From a virus, in IMG/VR virus record IMGVR_UViG_3300046009_011120, positions 1 to 43,885 of that record: a DNA stretch of 43,885 bases; one strand, written 5' to 3'. This document shows positions 1-6,621 of the stretch, in pieces. Position numbers and translations under genes: made by a program. Positions within the stretch are counted from its first letter, which is position 1, and the number at the start of each line of letters is the position of its first letter. A model generated the notes under the pieces. It did not search any database. It was not told the origin of the DNA and worked only from the letters and a program-made list of their open reading frames with translations.

Positions 1-144
1 TCGAACAGTGTGTATTCCCAAGTATTAACTGTGCGAACAAATTTTGACATGGAAGAAGTGATGGTAAATTATTTACAAGAAAATGATTTTGTGTATAAAC
101 ACCAACGAGAGTTAGAATGCGATTACACTACGAAAGAGTGTTAA
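1..144 (+). CDS. C-terminal end of an unidentified gene (partial)
   Basis: An open frame enters from the left edge and stops at TAA 142-144, leaving 47 residues that end in ELECDYTTKEC. I do not recognise the family. In-frame ATGs at 49 and 61 exist, but no Shine-Dalgarno is convincing, so I read it as the tail of a longer protein whose start lies outside the window. Confidence 0.45.
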   Translation, partial: SNSVYSQVLTVRTNFDMEEVMVNYLQENDFVYKHQRELECDYTTKEC

Positions 145-158
145 AGAGTGAAAATGCT

Positions 159-293
159 ATGGTAGACGGTTATACGAAAGTAGACGGCTATTTTGGTCCA
201 TTTAGAATGAATAAATGTGTCGTGTATTATTCGCCATTTACGGGCGGCTATATAGCGGCAAAACTTGTATACAAAATTGAAGGAAAAAACTAA
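159..293 (+). CDS. Small hypothetical protein (44 aa)
   Basis: A short frame starts at ATG 159 and ends in TAA 291-293, whose last base is the first base of the next gene's ATG (TAATG). This translational coupling is the main support. The product is Tyr/Gly-rich (YFGPF, YYSPF, GGYIAAK) with no recognised domain. It could be a fragment of a longer ancestral gene shared with the partial frame upstream. Confidence 0.4.
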   Translation: MVDGYTKVDGYFGPFRMNKCVVYYSPFTGGYIAAKLVYKIEGKN

Positions 294-670
294 TGGCTTG
301 CAGATGTGATATTCACCCAAACCTATTTGAAGATGTGAAAACTTTTATGGACGGCGGGGAGCAAATTCCGAGTCCAGAATTGGTTAATCTATATAAAGAT
401 TTAATCGCTGAAGAATACTCGGAATTCATTGATGGTGTTAATAATAATGACCCGATTGAAACATTAGATGGTTTGGTTGATACTGTATGGGTTATTATTG
501 GATATTGCATCGCGGCGGGGTATGATTTTGACGGAGCTTGGAAAGAAGTTGCCGCATCAAACCTTAGCAAACTTGACCCAGAAACGGGCAAGGCTATTAA
601 AAACGCAGCTGGCAAAATAATGAAGCCAGAATCATATTTCAAACCTGATTTGACTAAATTCATAGGATAA
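293..670 (+). CDS. MazG/PRA-PH-like nucleotide pyrophosphohydrolase
   Basis: The 125-residue protein looks like a small all-alpha NTP pyrophosphohydrolase, enzymes that hydrolyse (d)NTPs or related nucleotides to monophosphate and pyrophosphate with Mg2+. The metal-binding pattern is visible: EEYSEF at residues 40-45 (E40, E41, E44), then D59 and D63 in LDGLVDTVW. Phage members are proposed to remove aberrant nucleotides or alter alarmone pools; the substrate cannot be read here. ATG 293 follows GAAGGAAAAAAC. The gene overlaps the preceding frame by one base and is followed closely by a 71-residue gene and a terminator, so it ends an operon. Confidence 0.65.
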   Translation: MACRCDIHPNLFEDVKTFMDGGEQIPSPELVNLYKDLIAEEYSEFIDGVNNNDPIETLDGLVDTVWVIIGYCIAAGYDFDGAWKEVAASNLSKLDPETGKAIKNAAGKIMKPESYFKPDLTKFIG

Positions 671-671
671 C

Positions 672-887
672 ATGCCAACAGCATATATGTCGAAAATATC
701 GAAAGATAAAAATATTCCAATCGCAAAGTTAGAGAAATATTGGGACAAAGCAAAGTCTCTAGCAAAAGATTCAGGGCATGAGGAAGAATTTGATTATATC
801 ACTGGAATCTTCAATAAAATGATTAAAGAGGACGAAGACCATACCATATCAAGGTATTCTGACTTCTTGGATAGTCAACCCAAATAA
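672..887 (+). CDS. Small hypothetical protein (71 aa), last gene of its operon
   Basis: It begins one base after the MazG-like stop and encodes a charged helical protein with a central KLEKYWDKAKSLA segment. Short phage proteins with an I-x-K-LEKYWD-A pattern exist, but I cannot give a function. The stop is seven bases before a strong terminator hairpin. The antisense frame over 313-765 is a shadow. Confidence 0.7.
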   Translation: MPTAYMSKISKDKNIPIAKLEKYWDKAKSLAKDSGHEEEFDYITGIFNKMIKEDEDHTISRYSDFLDSQPK

Positions 888-893
888 CCTAAC

Positions 894-918
894 AAAGCCG
901 GCACGAAGCCGGCTTTTT
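894..918 (+). terminator. Rho-independent terminator
   Basis: AAAGCCGGC (894-902) pairs perfectly with GCCGGCTTT (908-916) around the loop ACGAA, followed by T residues. It closes the leftmost operon and sits about 40 bp upstream of an early promoter, the stem-loop plus promoter arrangement of T4-type mobile regulatory cassettes. Confidence 0.9.
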
Positions 919-957
919 CACACCAAAAATTTATTTTAAAATAATTAAAAATAAAGC

Positions 958-985
958 TTTACTTTTGGAAAAAAGCGAGTATAAT
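958..985 (+). promoter_or_regulatory. Early promoter, class A
   Basis: TTTACT (958-963), 16-bp spacer, TATAAT (980-985), then GATCTTAATGAAGTTAACC. An AT-rich block (929-955) upstream resembles an UP element and recurs almost exactly near 42013 and 43574. Confidence 0.85.
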
Positions 986-1028
986 AGATCTTAATGAAGT
1001 TAACCTATAACGTATTGGAATGTGTATT

Positions 1029-1217
1029 ATGGCTATAAATGAATTGATTGAAAAAGCGGCGCTGGCTCTTGAAAAGGATAAGGTTAAATGTTATGGTTGG
1101 AACAAAGAAGAATTTAAAATCTGGTGCTACAGCGATACTCGTGGTAGACGTTCGTTTGCTGATTCAGTTAGAACTGCTAAAATTGTTTATAACATTATGA
1201 AAAAAGAAGCACAATAA
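1029..1217 (+). CDS. Small early hypothetical protein (62 aa)
   Basis: The product is MAINELIEKAALALE... with a basic C-terminus. A start at ATG 1020 is possible, but the conserved cassette spacing (GGAGTGTATTATG elsewhere, here GGAATGTGTATTATG) points to ATG 1029. No domain is recognised. It is the first gene behind the promoter at 958 and is followed by a second gene after one base. Confidence 0.7.
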   Translation: MAINELIEKAALALEKDKVKCYGWNKEEFKIWCYSDTRGRRSFADSVRTAKIVYNIMKKEAQ

Positions 1218-1218
1218 A

Positions 1219-1413
1219 ATGACCAACGAAGATTTGATTGCTGAAGTGATCGCTTATTATGAAGACCCTAATCATCCTTTCAGCTTACACATTGATGCTC
1301 TATTAAGACAAAGAGGAGAATCCAACGCCGAGTGGAAATCCTTAAGAAATGCGTACGCATCAGGAGAGTTCACTCCTGCTAATTGTGTATTTATGTGGAA
1401 TTTTGTAAAATAA
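1219..1413 (+). CDS. Small early hypothetical protein (64 aa)
   Basis: An acidic-to-neutral protein (MTNEDLIAEVIAYYED...) starts one base after the preceding stop, so the two are likely co-translated. It contains an LRNAYASGEF segment but no domain I can name. The next promoter's -35 starts 14 bp after its stop. Confidence 0.7.
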   Translation: MTNEDLIAEVIAYYEDPNHPFSLHIDALLRQRGESNAEWKSLRNAYASGEFTPANCVFMWNFVK

Positions 1414-1426
1414 TTTAAAAAAAAGC

Positions 1427-1454
1427 TTTACTTTTACAAAATTCCTAGTATAAT
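1427..1454 (+). promoter_or_regulatory. Early promoter, class A
   Basis: TTTACT (1427-1432), 16-bp spacer, TATAAT (1449-1454), followed by GATCT and TAATGAAGTTAAACCTTAAT. There is no terminator before it, so upstream transcription can read through. Confidence 0.85.
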
Positions 1455-1499
1455 AGATCTTAATGAAGTTAAACCTTAATGAATTATCTGGAGAGTGAA

Positions 1500-1775
1500 A
1501 TGTCTTATTTTAAAGGTACTGTTGAAAACGGTGGTATGTTCAATAACGGCTTTGCTAATTTTGAATACAGAGTTAGCGAAGGCAAAGCGGAAGGACAAGG
1601 CGCTTGGGGAATCGAAAACGGCTTCAAGTATGAAATAGCAATTTGTGATGGTTCTGTTAGATTCGCCAACGTGAAAAAAACTGTTGCCTATATCTGCATC
1701 GGTGAAGACGAATGCGGTAAGCCTATTATTGAAAAATGGAAAATAAAACATATCTGGTGCAATACCCAGCTATAA
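1500..1775 (+). CDS. Small early hypothetical protein (91 aa)
   Basis: ATG 1500 lies behind GGAGAGTGAA, as in other cassettes; the in-frame ATG at 1479 is less well placed. The protein is Gly-rich and beta-prone (MSYFKGTVENGG, GAWGIENGFKYE) and ends KPIIEKWKIKHIWC. No family is recognised. It is the only gene between two promoters. Confidence 0.7.
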   Translation: MSYFKGTVENGGMFNNGFANFEYRVSEGKAEGQGAWGIENGFKYEIAICDGSVRFANVKKTVAYICIGEDECGKPIIEKWKIKHIWCNTQL

Positions 1776-1803
1776 ATTTATTTTAAAAATAATTAAAAAA
1801 AGC

Positions 1804-1831
1804 TTTACTTTTGAAAAAAAGAGAGTATAAT
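1804..1831 (+). promoter_or_regulatory. Early promoter, class A
   Basis: TTTACT (1804-1809), 16-bp spacer, TATAAT (1826-1831), then GATCTTAATGAAGT. The leader diverges slightly (AATCAAGTTATCCC) before GGAGTG. Confidence 0.85.
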
Positions 1832-1882
1832 AGATCTTAATGAAGTAATCAAGTTATCCCTTAATTAAATTGGAGTGTTAAA

Positions 1883-2017
1883 ATGAAAGAATTATATGAA
1901 TCAATCTATAGTATGTACGTTGTTAGCGGTATGTCGGTTCGTGATATCGCTTTGGAAGAAGGACTGTCAACTAGCGAAGTTGAAAGTGTAATTGAATTTA
2001 TGTCAAACCTTGGTTAA
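1883..2017 (+). CDS. 44-aa protein with a possible helix-turn-helix
   Basis: This short gene starts at ATG 1883, nine bases after GGAG. Residues 15-41 (SGMSVRDIALEEGLSTSEVE) have the spacing of a resolvase/sigma-region-4-like helix-turn-helix, so it may bind DNA; this is inference from pattern only. It is first in an operon with the genes at 2033, 2267, 2475 and 2671. Confidence 0.65.
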   Translation: MKELYESIYSMYVVSGMSVRDIALEEGLSTSEVESVIEFMSNLG

Positions 2018-2032
2018 TTTGGAGCGTTGAAA

Positions 2033-2266
2033 ATGGTTAGCGTATTAGGAATGATGAAAAAAGATGTTGGTTCTGTTGTTGGTTTAACTGTATCGTATGA
2101 TTTTGGCGGTTCAAACCCAATTGTCGGTAAAGTAATATCAACCAAACAAAATAAAATCGAATCTATTATTGACGGCGAATTATCGGTTTGGTATTCTTAT
2201 GGAATATCATTTGGTGGTTGCTCGTATTATACCGTAGATAAATTGACTAAATTAGTTGGCGCTTAA
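2033..2266 (+). CDS. Small early hypothetical protein (77 aa)
   Basis: ATG 2033 follows TTGGAGCGTTGAAA. The product is beta-rich with two Gly patches (YDFGGSNP and SFGGCSYY), possibly a small SH3-like barrel, but no family is assigned. Its stop (TAA) is immediately followed by the next ATG (TAAATG). Confidence 0.65.
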   Translation: MVSVLGMMKKDVGSVVGLTVSYDFGGSNPIVGKVISTKQNKIESIIDGELSVWYSYGISFGGCSYYTVDKLTKLVGA

Positions 2267-2470
2267 ATGAAAAGAAATGACCTAATCGAAAAATTGGAAC
2301 GAATGAGTTCAACCGTGTTAGTTTGCGCTGATTCTTTACCTGAATCAAAAATGCTAAATCCTGATCAAGATAAGTTGGTTGAAGAACTCCAATACATTTT
2401 GTTTGATGCACATAAATTGATTGAAGAAAAAATTGCTGAGTATATTTTTAGAACTGTTAATGGAGAGTAA
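2267..2470 (+). CDS. Small early helical protein (67 aa)
   Basis: MKRNDLIEKLERMSS... is a charged helical protein without a recognised domain. It starts directly after the preceding stop. Its end (GGAGAGTAATG) supplies the ribosome binding site for the following gene. Confidence 0.65.
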   Translation: MKRNDLIEKLERMSSTVLVCADSLPESKMLNPDQDKLVEELQYILFDAHKLIEEKIAEYIFRTVNGE

Positions 2471-2474
2471 TGAA

Positions 2475-2657
2475 ATGTCAATACATAAGGCGGCGTTCTT
2501 TTGGGACGATAAAAAGGGTAAAAACGTGGTGACCGTTTGCGGCGTGGCTAATTATAATCAAACCATCACCAAAGTCCAAAACTGGGATAATGTCACTTGC
2601 AAACGCTGTTTACTCGACAAAAAGGCGTTTGAAATTAGTTCAGTGAATTTAAAATAA
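2475..2657 (+). CDS. Small putative zinc-binding protein (60 aa)
   Basis: ATG 2475 (MSIHKAAFFWDD) follows GGAGAGTAATGAA. One His and three Cys (H4, the C in VTVCGV, and CKRC) are spaced as in small phage zinc-ribbon proteins of unknown role. A longer in-frame reading from 2421 would overlap the upstream gene and has no good ribosome binding site. Single-metal binding is inferred. Confidence 0.65.
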   Translation: MSIHKAAFFWDDKKGKNVVTVCGVANYNQTITKVQNWDNVTCKRCLLDKKAFEISSVNLK

Positions 2658-2670
2658 TTGGAGTTGTATC

Positions 2671-2865
2671 ATGGCTGTTAATTGGAACGCATTAAAAAAC
2701 TTTGAAGTCAAATTTGAAAAATATGATTATTTTTTCGCTAAGGATATCGTTGTTGGGTACGATAACATTTTAGCAGAAAATGAAGAAGATGCTGTAAGAC
2801 GTGCTATCTTCAAACACGGCGACGGCATCAGTATCCTAGCGGTAAACGAAGAAATCGAAGAATAA
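2671..2865 (+). CDS. Small early hypothetical protein (64 aa)
   Basis: MAVNWNALKNFEVKFEKYD... is an acidic protein. The segment ILAENEEDAVRRAIFKHGD resembles short proteins in which a damaged-Ala/Glu helix follows two strands, but no function follows from it. It starts behind TTGGAGTTGTATC and ends its operon just before another promoter. Confidence 0.7.
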   Translation: MAVNWNALKNFEVKFEKYDYFFAKDIVVGYDNILAENEEDAVRRAIFKHGDGISILAVNEEIEE

Positions 2866-2873
2866 AATAAAGC

Positions 2874-2901
2874 TTTACTTTTACAAATTTAATAGTATAA
2901 T
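2874..2901 (+). promoter_or_regulatory. Early promoter, class A
   Basis: TTTACT (2874-2879), 16-bp spacer, TATAAT (2896-2901), then GATTGTAATGAAGTTAAACC. Confidence 0.85.
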
Positions 2902-2943
2902 AGATTGTAATGAAGTTAAACCTTAAATTATTTGGAGAGTAAA

Positions 2944-3141
2944 ATGAAAAAGAAAATGTATTTTTTCCAGTTGAATGGTTCTAAAGCTACCTTGATTGAT
3001 TCTGAAAATGGGCAGACTTTGACCATTATTGATTATTCTGATTCAGACATTAGCATTGACTATATTATTGCTAATTCGTATTTGTTCAGAAAGGTAAAAC
3101 GCCACTCAGTTACTATGAATATGCTTTCTGTTTCGTTTTAA
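2944..3141 (+). CDS. Small early hypothetical protein (65 aa)
   Basis: ATG 2944 follows TTGGAGAGTAAA. The product MKKKMYFFQLNGSKATLI... is strand-rich and not recognised. It is followed ten bases later by the 150-residue gene. Confidence 0.65.
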   Translation: MKKKMYFFQLNGSKATLIDSENGQTLTIIDYSDSDISIDYIIANSYLFRKVKRHSVTMNMLSVSF

Positions 3142-3151
3142 GGGTATTATT

Positions 3152-3604
3152 ATGAATAAAGAAGAATTGAGACTCAAAAAGGCGCTATTATTGGCGCAGT
3201 TAGAAGATATTGAATCAGAATTAAATGCTGTTTCGTATTGGGAACCTAAAGGTGGGGAGTGGTTTATTAACCAATGTGATGATGAAGTTGAATATTGGAA
3301 AATGAGCACCGAAGCAACAAAACTTGCTGGATTAGAACGCCAAACTAAAGAACAAGCCGAACGCGCAGCAGTTGAGATGCGTAGGTTTAATCGGTTACTG
3401 GCTCTAAGGGATGAGTTGTGTAGTGGTCAAATGAATTGGGAAGATAAAAATAGCAAAAAATATTATGTGTATTTTGATAACTCTACTGAAAGGTGGGACT
3501 GGGCATTTGACGGATTTTTACAAAAAATAGCGCCTTACTTTACTACGCAACAATCAGTAGAACGGGCGTGTCTTATGCTTAACAGCGGAGAAGTTAAGTT
3601 ATGA
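3152..3604 (+). CDS. Hypothetical early protein with N-terminal coiled coil (150 aa)
   Basis: Residues 1-28 are a Leu/Glu-rich predicted coiled coil; the middle and end hold aromatic pairs (KYYVYFDNSTERWDWAF). The layout resembles widely spread phage proteins of unknown function. It overlaps the next gene by four bases (ATGA at 3601), so the two are translationally coupled. Confidence 0.75.
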   Translation: MNKEELRLKKALLLAQLEDIESELNAVSYWEPKGGEWFINQCDDEVEYWKMSTEATKLAGLERQTKEQAERAAVEMRRFNRLLALRDELCSGQMNWEDKNSKKYYVYFDNSTERWDWAFDGFLQKIAPYFTTQQSVERACLMLNSGEVKL

Positions 3605-3792
3605 GCCTTCAATACAAGAACAAAAATGGTGATGTTTACTTACTTGAAACCGCGTGTCTTGTAAAAATTGGCGATGACTGGGTTGAAGGTATCGCTTATT
3701 TTAATGCAAATAAACTTCGTCAAATGTTTGTTACAACTAAAGATGATTTTTTTAATTCTTTTGAGGAAATTATTGATGAGGTTGAGTTATGA
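3601..3792 (+). CDS. Small early hypothetical protein (63 aa)
   Basis: MSLQYKNKNGDVYLLETACLV... looks beta-rich. It is coupled by ATGA overlaps to the genes on both sides (3601 and 3789). No domain is recognised. Confidence 0.7.
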   Translation: MSLQYKNKNGDVYLLETACLVKIGDDWVEGIAYFNANKLRQMFVTTKDDFFNSFEEIIDEVEL

Positions 3793-4088
3793 CGGTCACA
3801 CCAACCAACGCTATAAATGACGTTCATGAAGCATTGCGTTCAGTTAAATTGGCATTAAAGAATGCTGGTGAAAATGGTACAGTTGGGTTTTTACACCATT
3901 GTGAATTAGCAAAGGAAAACCTAGAACTTGCCTGGGAACAGTCATACAAGGGGCATACCGCTAAGAAAGCAAGGTTAATGGCAAAATATTCTGCTTGTTG
4001 CTCAGAAGAATATATAGACACTATTATTTTTTGTGGTATTACTGATGATGAGATTGACGATAAAATTTTAAAATATTATATGGGATAA
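3789..4088 (+). CDS. Small early hypothetical protein (99 aa)
   Basis: An alpha-helical protein (EALRSVKLALKNAGENG...) starting in a four-base overlap with the preceding gene and ending EIDDKILKYYMG. No recognised domain. The antisense frame at 3824-4021 is a shadow. Confidence 0.7.
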   Translation: MTVTPTNAINDVHEALRSVKLALKNAGENGTVGFLHHCELAKENLELAWEQSYKGHTAKKARLMAKYSACCSEEYIDTIIFCGITDDEIDDKILKYYMG

Positions 4089-4093
4089 CAAAA

Positions 4094-4261
4094 ATGACTG
4101 AACGCGCTTATGTTATGCTGAATCGTGAGGATGTATTTAAAATATTAGCCTTGTTTGAGTTTGAAGTAGAAAGCGCCGGCTCGTTAACCTGCTATGCTAA
4201 ATTGACTTATGAGCAACTTGACGTTTTAGACAAAAACAATTTTGGATACACTATATTATGA
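4094..4261 (+). CDS. Small early hypothetical protein (55 aa)
   Basis: The gene runs from ATG 4094 to TGA 4259-4261 and overlaps the following ATG by four bases (ATGA), which supports it. The product MTERAYVMLNREDVFKILA... has the look of a short alpha/beta protein. No function is assigned. Confidence 0.6.
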   Translation: MTERAYVMLNREDVFKILALFEFEVESAGSLTCYAKLTYEQLDVLDKNNFGYTIL

Positions 4262-4533
4262 AAACACTACAATTTGAAGAACTAAAGCCTTATCTAAACG
4301 CCTACCCGATGGATGATGAAACTAATGGTAGACGATATAGATGCACTCCTATATTGTACCATTCTATTGTTATTCGACATAACGGACATAGCATTGATGT
4401 AGGCTATATTGACGAACATGTTGATGCTGACGGTGAATGGAGTTTGATAATTTGTGACGATTTAGGGGATACCTTTATAACTTATCTTGACTCTTTTGAT
4501 GTATCGATATATAAAACTGAACAAATATTTTAA
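4258..4533 (+). CDS. Small early hypothetical protein (91 aa)
   Basis: MKTLQFEELKPYLNAYPMDD... is acidic, coupled by ATGA to the gene upstream, and the last gene of the operon that begins at 2944. No family is recognised. Confidence 0.7.
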   Translation: MKTLQFEELKPYLNAYPMDDETNGRRYRCTPILYHSIVIRHNGHSIDVGYIDEHVDADGEWSLIICDDLGDTFITYLDSFDVSIYKTEQIF

Positions 4534-4541
4534 AATAAAGC

Positions 4542-4569
4542 TTTACTTTTGCGAAAAAGAGAGTATAAT
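4542..4569 (+). promoter_or_regulatory. Early promoter, class A
   Basis: TTTACT (4542-4547), 16-bp spacer, TATAAT (4564-4569), followed by GATCT and TAATGAAGTTAAACCTTAAT; the tiny frame in the leader is closed at once by TAA. Confidence 0.85.
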
Positions 4570-4617
4570 AGATCTTAATGAAGTTAAACCTTAATTAAAT
4601 TATTCGGAGTGTATATT

Positions 4618-5115
4618 ATGTCAAATTCTACCTTATTTCAAGAAAAAGCCGGCGCTGATATTTACTGGGCAGAAAAAGGCAAACACCAAGCTGAGTTGAA
4701 TCGTATTAATGCGTTGGTTCCAGATTCTGGTCCAGCTGAAACCTTAGAAGGTGAGTTGCTCCGTTCTGTTACCAGATTGTATTATGACTACTACAACAAC
4801 GGTATGTGTAATAATACTTCAGGCGCGGTTAATTTCTTAACCAAATACAACGGCAAAATAGGCTTAGGTATTGGTAAAGAACTTGACGCGGTTTATGAAA
4901 GTAGCGTTTCAGGCGGATACGGTTATGTTAACCTAGAAGTTGAATTAGAAAAAATTGTTGACTCTGTAATAGTGTATATTGCTTCTGTTAAAGACTATAC
5001 CGTTAACACCGAAAATCTATTCGATTTTTCTGACGATACTGTTTATGAAGACGAAGATGATGATGATGATTATTTTGATCAATACGATCAGTATGATGAC
5101 GAAGACGAAGAATAA
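4618..5115 (+). CDS. Early protein with a strongly acidic tail (165 aa)
   Basis: ATG 4618 sits at the standard distance from GGAGTGTATATT. The first ~135 residues form a mixed domain I do not recognise. The last ~27 residues are almost entirely Asp, Glu, Tyr and Gln (EDEDDDDDYFDQYDQYDDE). Such tails occur in DNA-mimic or host-protein-binding phage early proteins, but nothing proves that role here. It is first in an operon reaching to 6500. Confidence 0.75.
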   Translation: MSNSTLFQEKAGADIYWAEKGKHQAELNRINALVPDSGPAETLEGELLRSVTRLYYDYYNNGMCNNTSGAVNFLTKYNGKIGLGIGKELDAVYESSVSGGYGYVNLEVELEKIVDSVIVYIASVKDYTVNTENLFDFSDDTVYEDEDDDDDYFDQYDQYDDEDEE

Positions 5116-5129
5116 TTGAGGAATTTATT

Positions 5130-5519
5130 ATGTTAAAAAGCAACCCAATGATTACAGAAGATGAACTTCAAGAAGGAGTTTATATTAGTCAATACAGTTT
5201 CCAGTTGCATAAGTGCCATAATTCAAATTTGTATATTAACGACCCAGATTTTAGACCAAATGATGCTGCGTGGTATTACGGCGTATGCGATGGAATTGAG
5301 AATCTGATTGATGTTATTCCAGAATTACTATCTCCTGACCGTGAATTTTTAGTGCTATTGACTGAAATTACTAAACATGATCAACCACGAGATTATGGCT
5401 GGAGATGGCATAAATGGGGCGATTATATCGGAACCCAAACGCCTACTACAGAATACATTTATGATGAACCGGAAATTGACCTTGTTTACTGCTACCATAT
5501 TTACGAGAAAAAACAATGA
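5130..5519 (+). CDS. Hypothetical early protein (129 aa)
   Basis: MLKSNPMITEDELQEGVYIS... is rich in Trp and Tyr, with RDYGWRWHKWGDYIG near residues 92-106. It starts after TTGAGGAATTTATT and overlaps the next gene by ATGA at 5516. I cannot assign a family. Confidence 0.75.
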   Translation: MLKSNPMITEDELQEGVYISQYSFQLHKCHNSNLYINDPDFRPNDAAWYYGVCDGIENLIDVIPELLSPDREFLVLLTEITKHDQPRDYGWRWHKWGDYIGTQTPTTEYIYDEPEIDLVYCYHIYEKKQ

Positions 5520-5707
5520 TTGAATGGGTAAAATCTAATAAGGGTTTAGCGGCTTGTTGCGTTTTAGGTTTTATCGCCAGCCTGCCGTTTGTTTTAGGCG
5601 GTATCGGAATTTTTATCGTCAGATTGATTAGCGAGATTGTTCTACCAATATGCTTAGTGGTTGGAATTTTAATGTGGTTTGAAAAGGGGAAAGCTAATGA
5701 CAAATAG
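5516..5707 (+). CDS. Small inner-membrane protein (63 aa)
   Basis: Two hydrophobic segments are visible (about residues 11-32 and 35-54, separated by one Arg), with a positively charged C-terminus, indicating a small two-pass membrane protein. Translational coupling to both neighbours (ATGA at 5516; overlap at 5697) supports it. Function unknown. Confidence 0.7.
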   Translation: MIEWVKSNKGLAACCVLGFIASLPFVLGGIGIFIVRLISEIVLPICLVVGILMWFEKGKANDK

Positions 5708-5885
5708 ATTTACACCACACAAACATGCTGATATGTTGAAAAAATATGCCGAAGTAGCGGCTTACCGTAACGACCCTTGGGTTGAGTTTCAGATACTAAG
5801 CAAAGATGGTATATGGATAAATTTCAACAACAATATTGCGTTTGTTGAAGCCTTTGATTATCGTTGGATTGGAGATTGGAGATGA
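5697..5885 (+). CDS. Short HA...DPW...YRW-domain protein (62 aa)
   Basis: It carries the pattern HADMLKKYAEVAAYRNDPWVEF then YRWIG, a version of a small domain widespread in phages (HAxxI-x-ADGxx...W...YR-K-P). ATG 5697 lies inside the end of the upstream gene. The next gene has the same domain at its C-terminus, so the two are likely paralogues. Function unknown. Confidence 0.7.
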   Translation: MTNRFTPHKHADMLKKYAEVAAYRNDPWVEFQILSKDGIWINFNNNIAFVEAFDYRWIGDWR

Positions 5886-6301
5886 GTCTTTTAACAAATG
5901 AGCAAATATCTGAAATTGTAAATTTATTCAGTTTATCTACAAGTAAGCGAGATTTCCTAGTAGAGTTAACTATTTGGAATGAGATGCAACAGGTTAAATT
6001 TGAACCAGATTGGGATACTGCTCCAATAAATGCTATAGAAGCAAGGGTAATAATTCATTGGATAGATAAAACATATAATTGTATTAAAACAGAGACAGCA
6101 GAATCTATTCCTCGTCCAGTTAAACCTCATCCTCATGCCAAATTAATCGTTAAGTACGGTGAAGTTGCTGGTCGCCGTGAAGATCCTTGGGCAGAATTTG
6201 AGCAGTACGATCCATATGATGGTCAATGGAGAAAAGCAGTTCAACCAATATGTTTTCACTGGGATATAAATTATAGATGGATAGACGATGAGACCAATTA
6301 A
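5882..6301 (+). CDS. Hypothetical protein with C-terminal HA...DPW...YRW domain (139 aa)
   Basis: Residues 1-75 form a helical N-terminal part. From about residue 85 the segment PHPHAKLIVKYGEVAGRRED, then DPWAEF and NYRWID, repeats the domain of the preceding 62-residue gene. ATG 5882 overlaps that gene's stop (ATGA). The arrangement suggests tandem duplication followed by fusion to a new N-terminus. Confidence 0.7.
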   Translation: MSLLTNEQISEIVNLFSLSTSKRDFLVELTIWNEMQQVKFEPDWDTAPINAIEARVIIHWIDKTYNCIKTETAESIPRPVKPHPHAKLIVKYGEVAGRREDPWAEFEQYDPYDGQWRKAVQPICFHWDINYRWIDDETN

Positions 6302-6500
6302 AAATTTCAGCATATTCTGGTTCTACACAATACTTTTATTTTTCGGGTTCGGTTGCGCGGTCATAATCTTGCCGCTGAAATTGATTTTTACTCCAAATTC
6401 CTTTAGGATACCTAAGGAGGAAAAGCTTAAAAGAATCAATTTGTTTTTATCTAAGTTTACTGCCCATTTAAATGAATGGGTTTCTACTCATTGGGAATGA
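6288..6500 (+). CDS. Small membrane protein (70 aa)
   Basis: One long hydrophobic stretch covers about residues 8-33 (FWFYTILLFFGFGCAVIILP), followed by a basic, likely cytoplasmic or periplasmic, tail. It overlaps the previous gene by 14 bases and is the last gene before a terminator. Confidence 0.65.
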   Translation: MRPIKNFSIFWFYTILLFFGFGCAVIILPLKLIFTPNSFRIPKEEKLKRINLFLSKFTAHLNEWVSTHWE

Positions 6501-6504
6501 TTTT

Positions 6505-6528
6505 AGCCGGCGCGTTGCCGGCTTTTTC
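6505..6528 (+). terminator. Rho-independent terminator
   Basis: AGCCGGC (6505-6511) pairs with GCCGGCT (6517-6523) around GCGTT and is followed by Ts. It ends the operon starting at 4618 and precedes the next promoter cassette by about 30 bp. Confidence 0.9.
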
Positions 6529-6554
6529 ACGTCAAAAATATTTTAAAATAAAGC

Positions 6555-6582
6555 TTTACTTTTACAAATAATCAAGTATAAT
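6555..6582 (+). promoter_or_regulatory. Early promoter, class A
   Basis: TTTACT (6555-6560), 16-bp spacer, TATAAT (6577-6582), then GATCTTAATGAAGTAATGAATT, a shorter version of the leader. Confidence 0.85.
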
Positions 6583-6621
6583 AGATCTTAATGAAGTAAT
6601 GAATTATTTGGAGTGTGTGAA

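Noticed and set aside
313-765. Minus-strand open frame of 150 codons
   Set aside because: It lies entirely antisense to the MazG-like gene and the next one, has no ribosome binding site and no recognisable sequence.
5679-5699. Earlier start for the 62-aa gene
   Set aside because: It would extend deep into the preceding membrane-protein gene; ATG 5697 gives normal overlap spacing.
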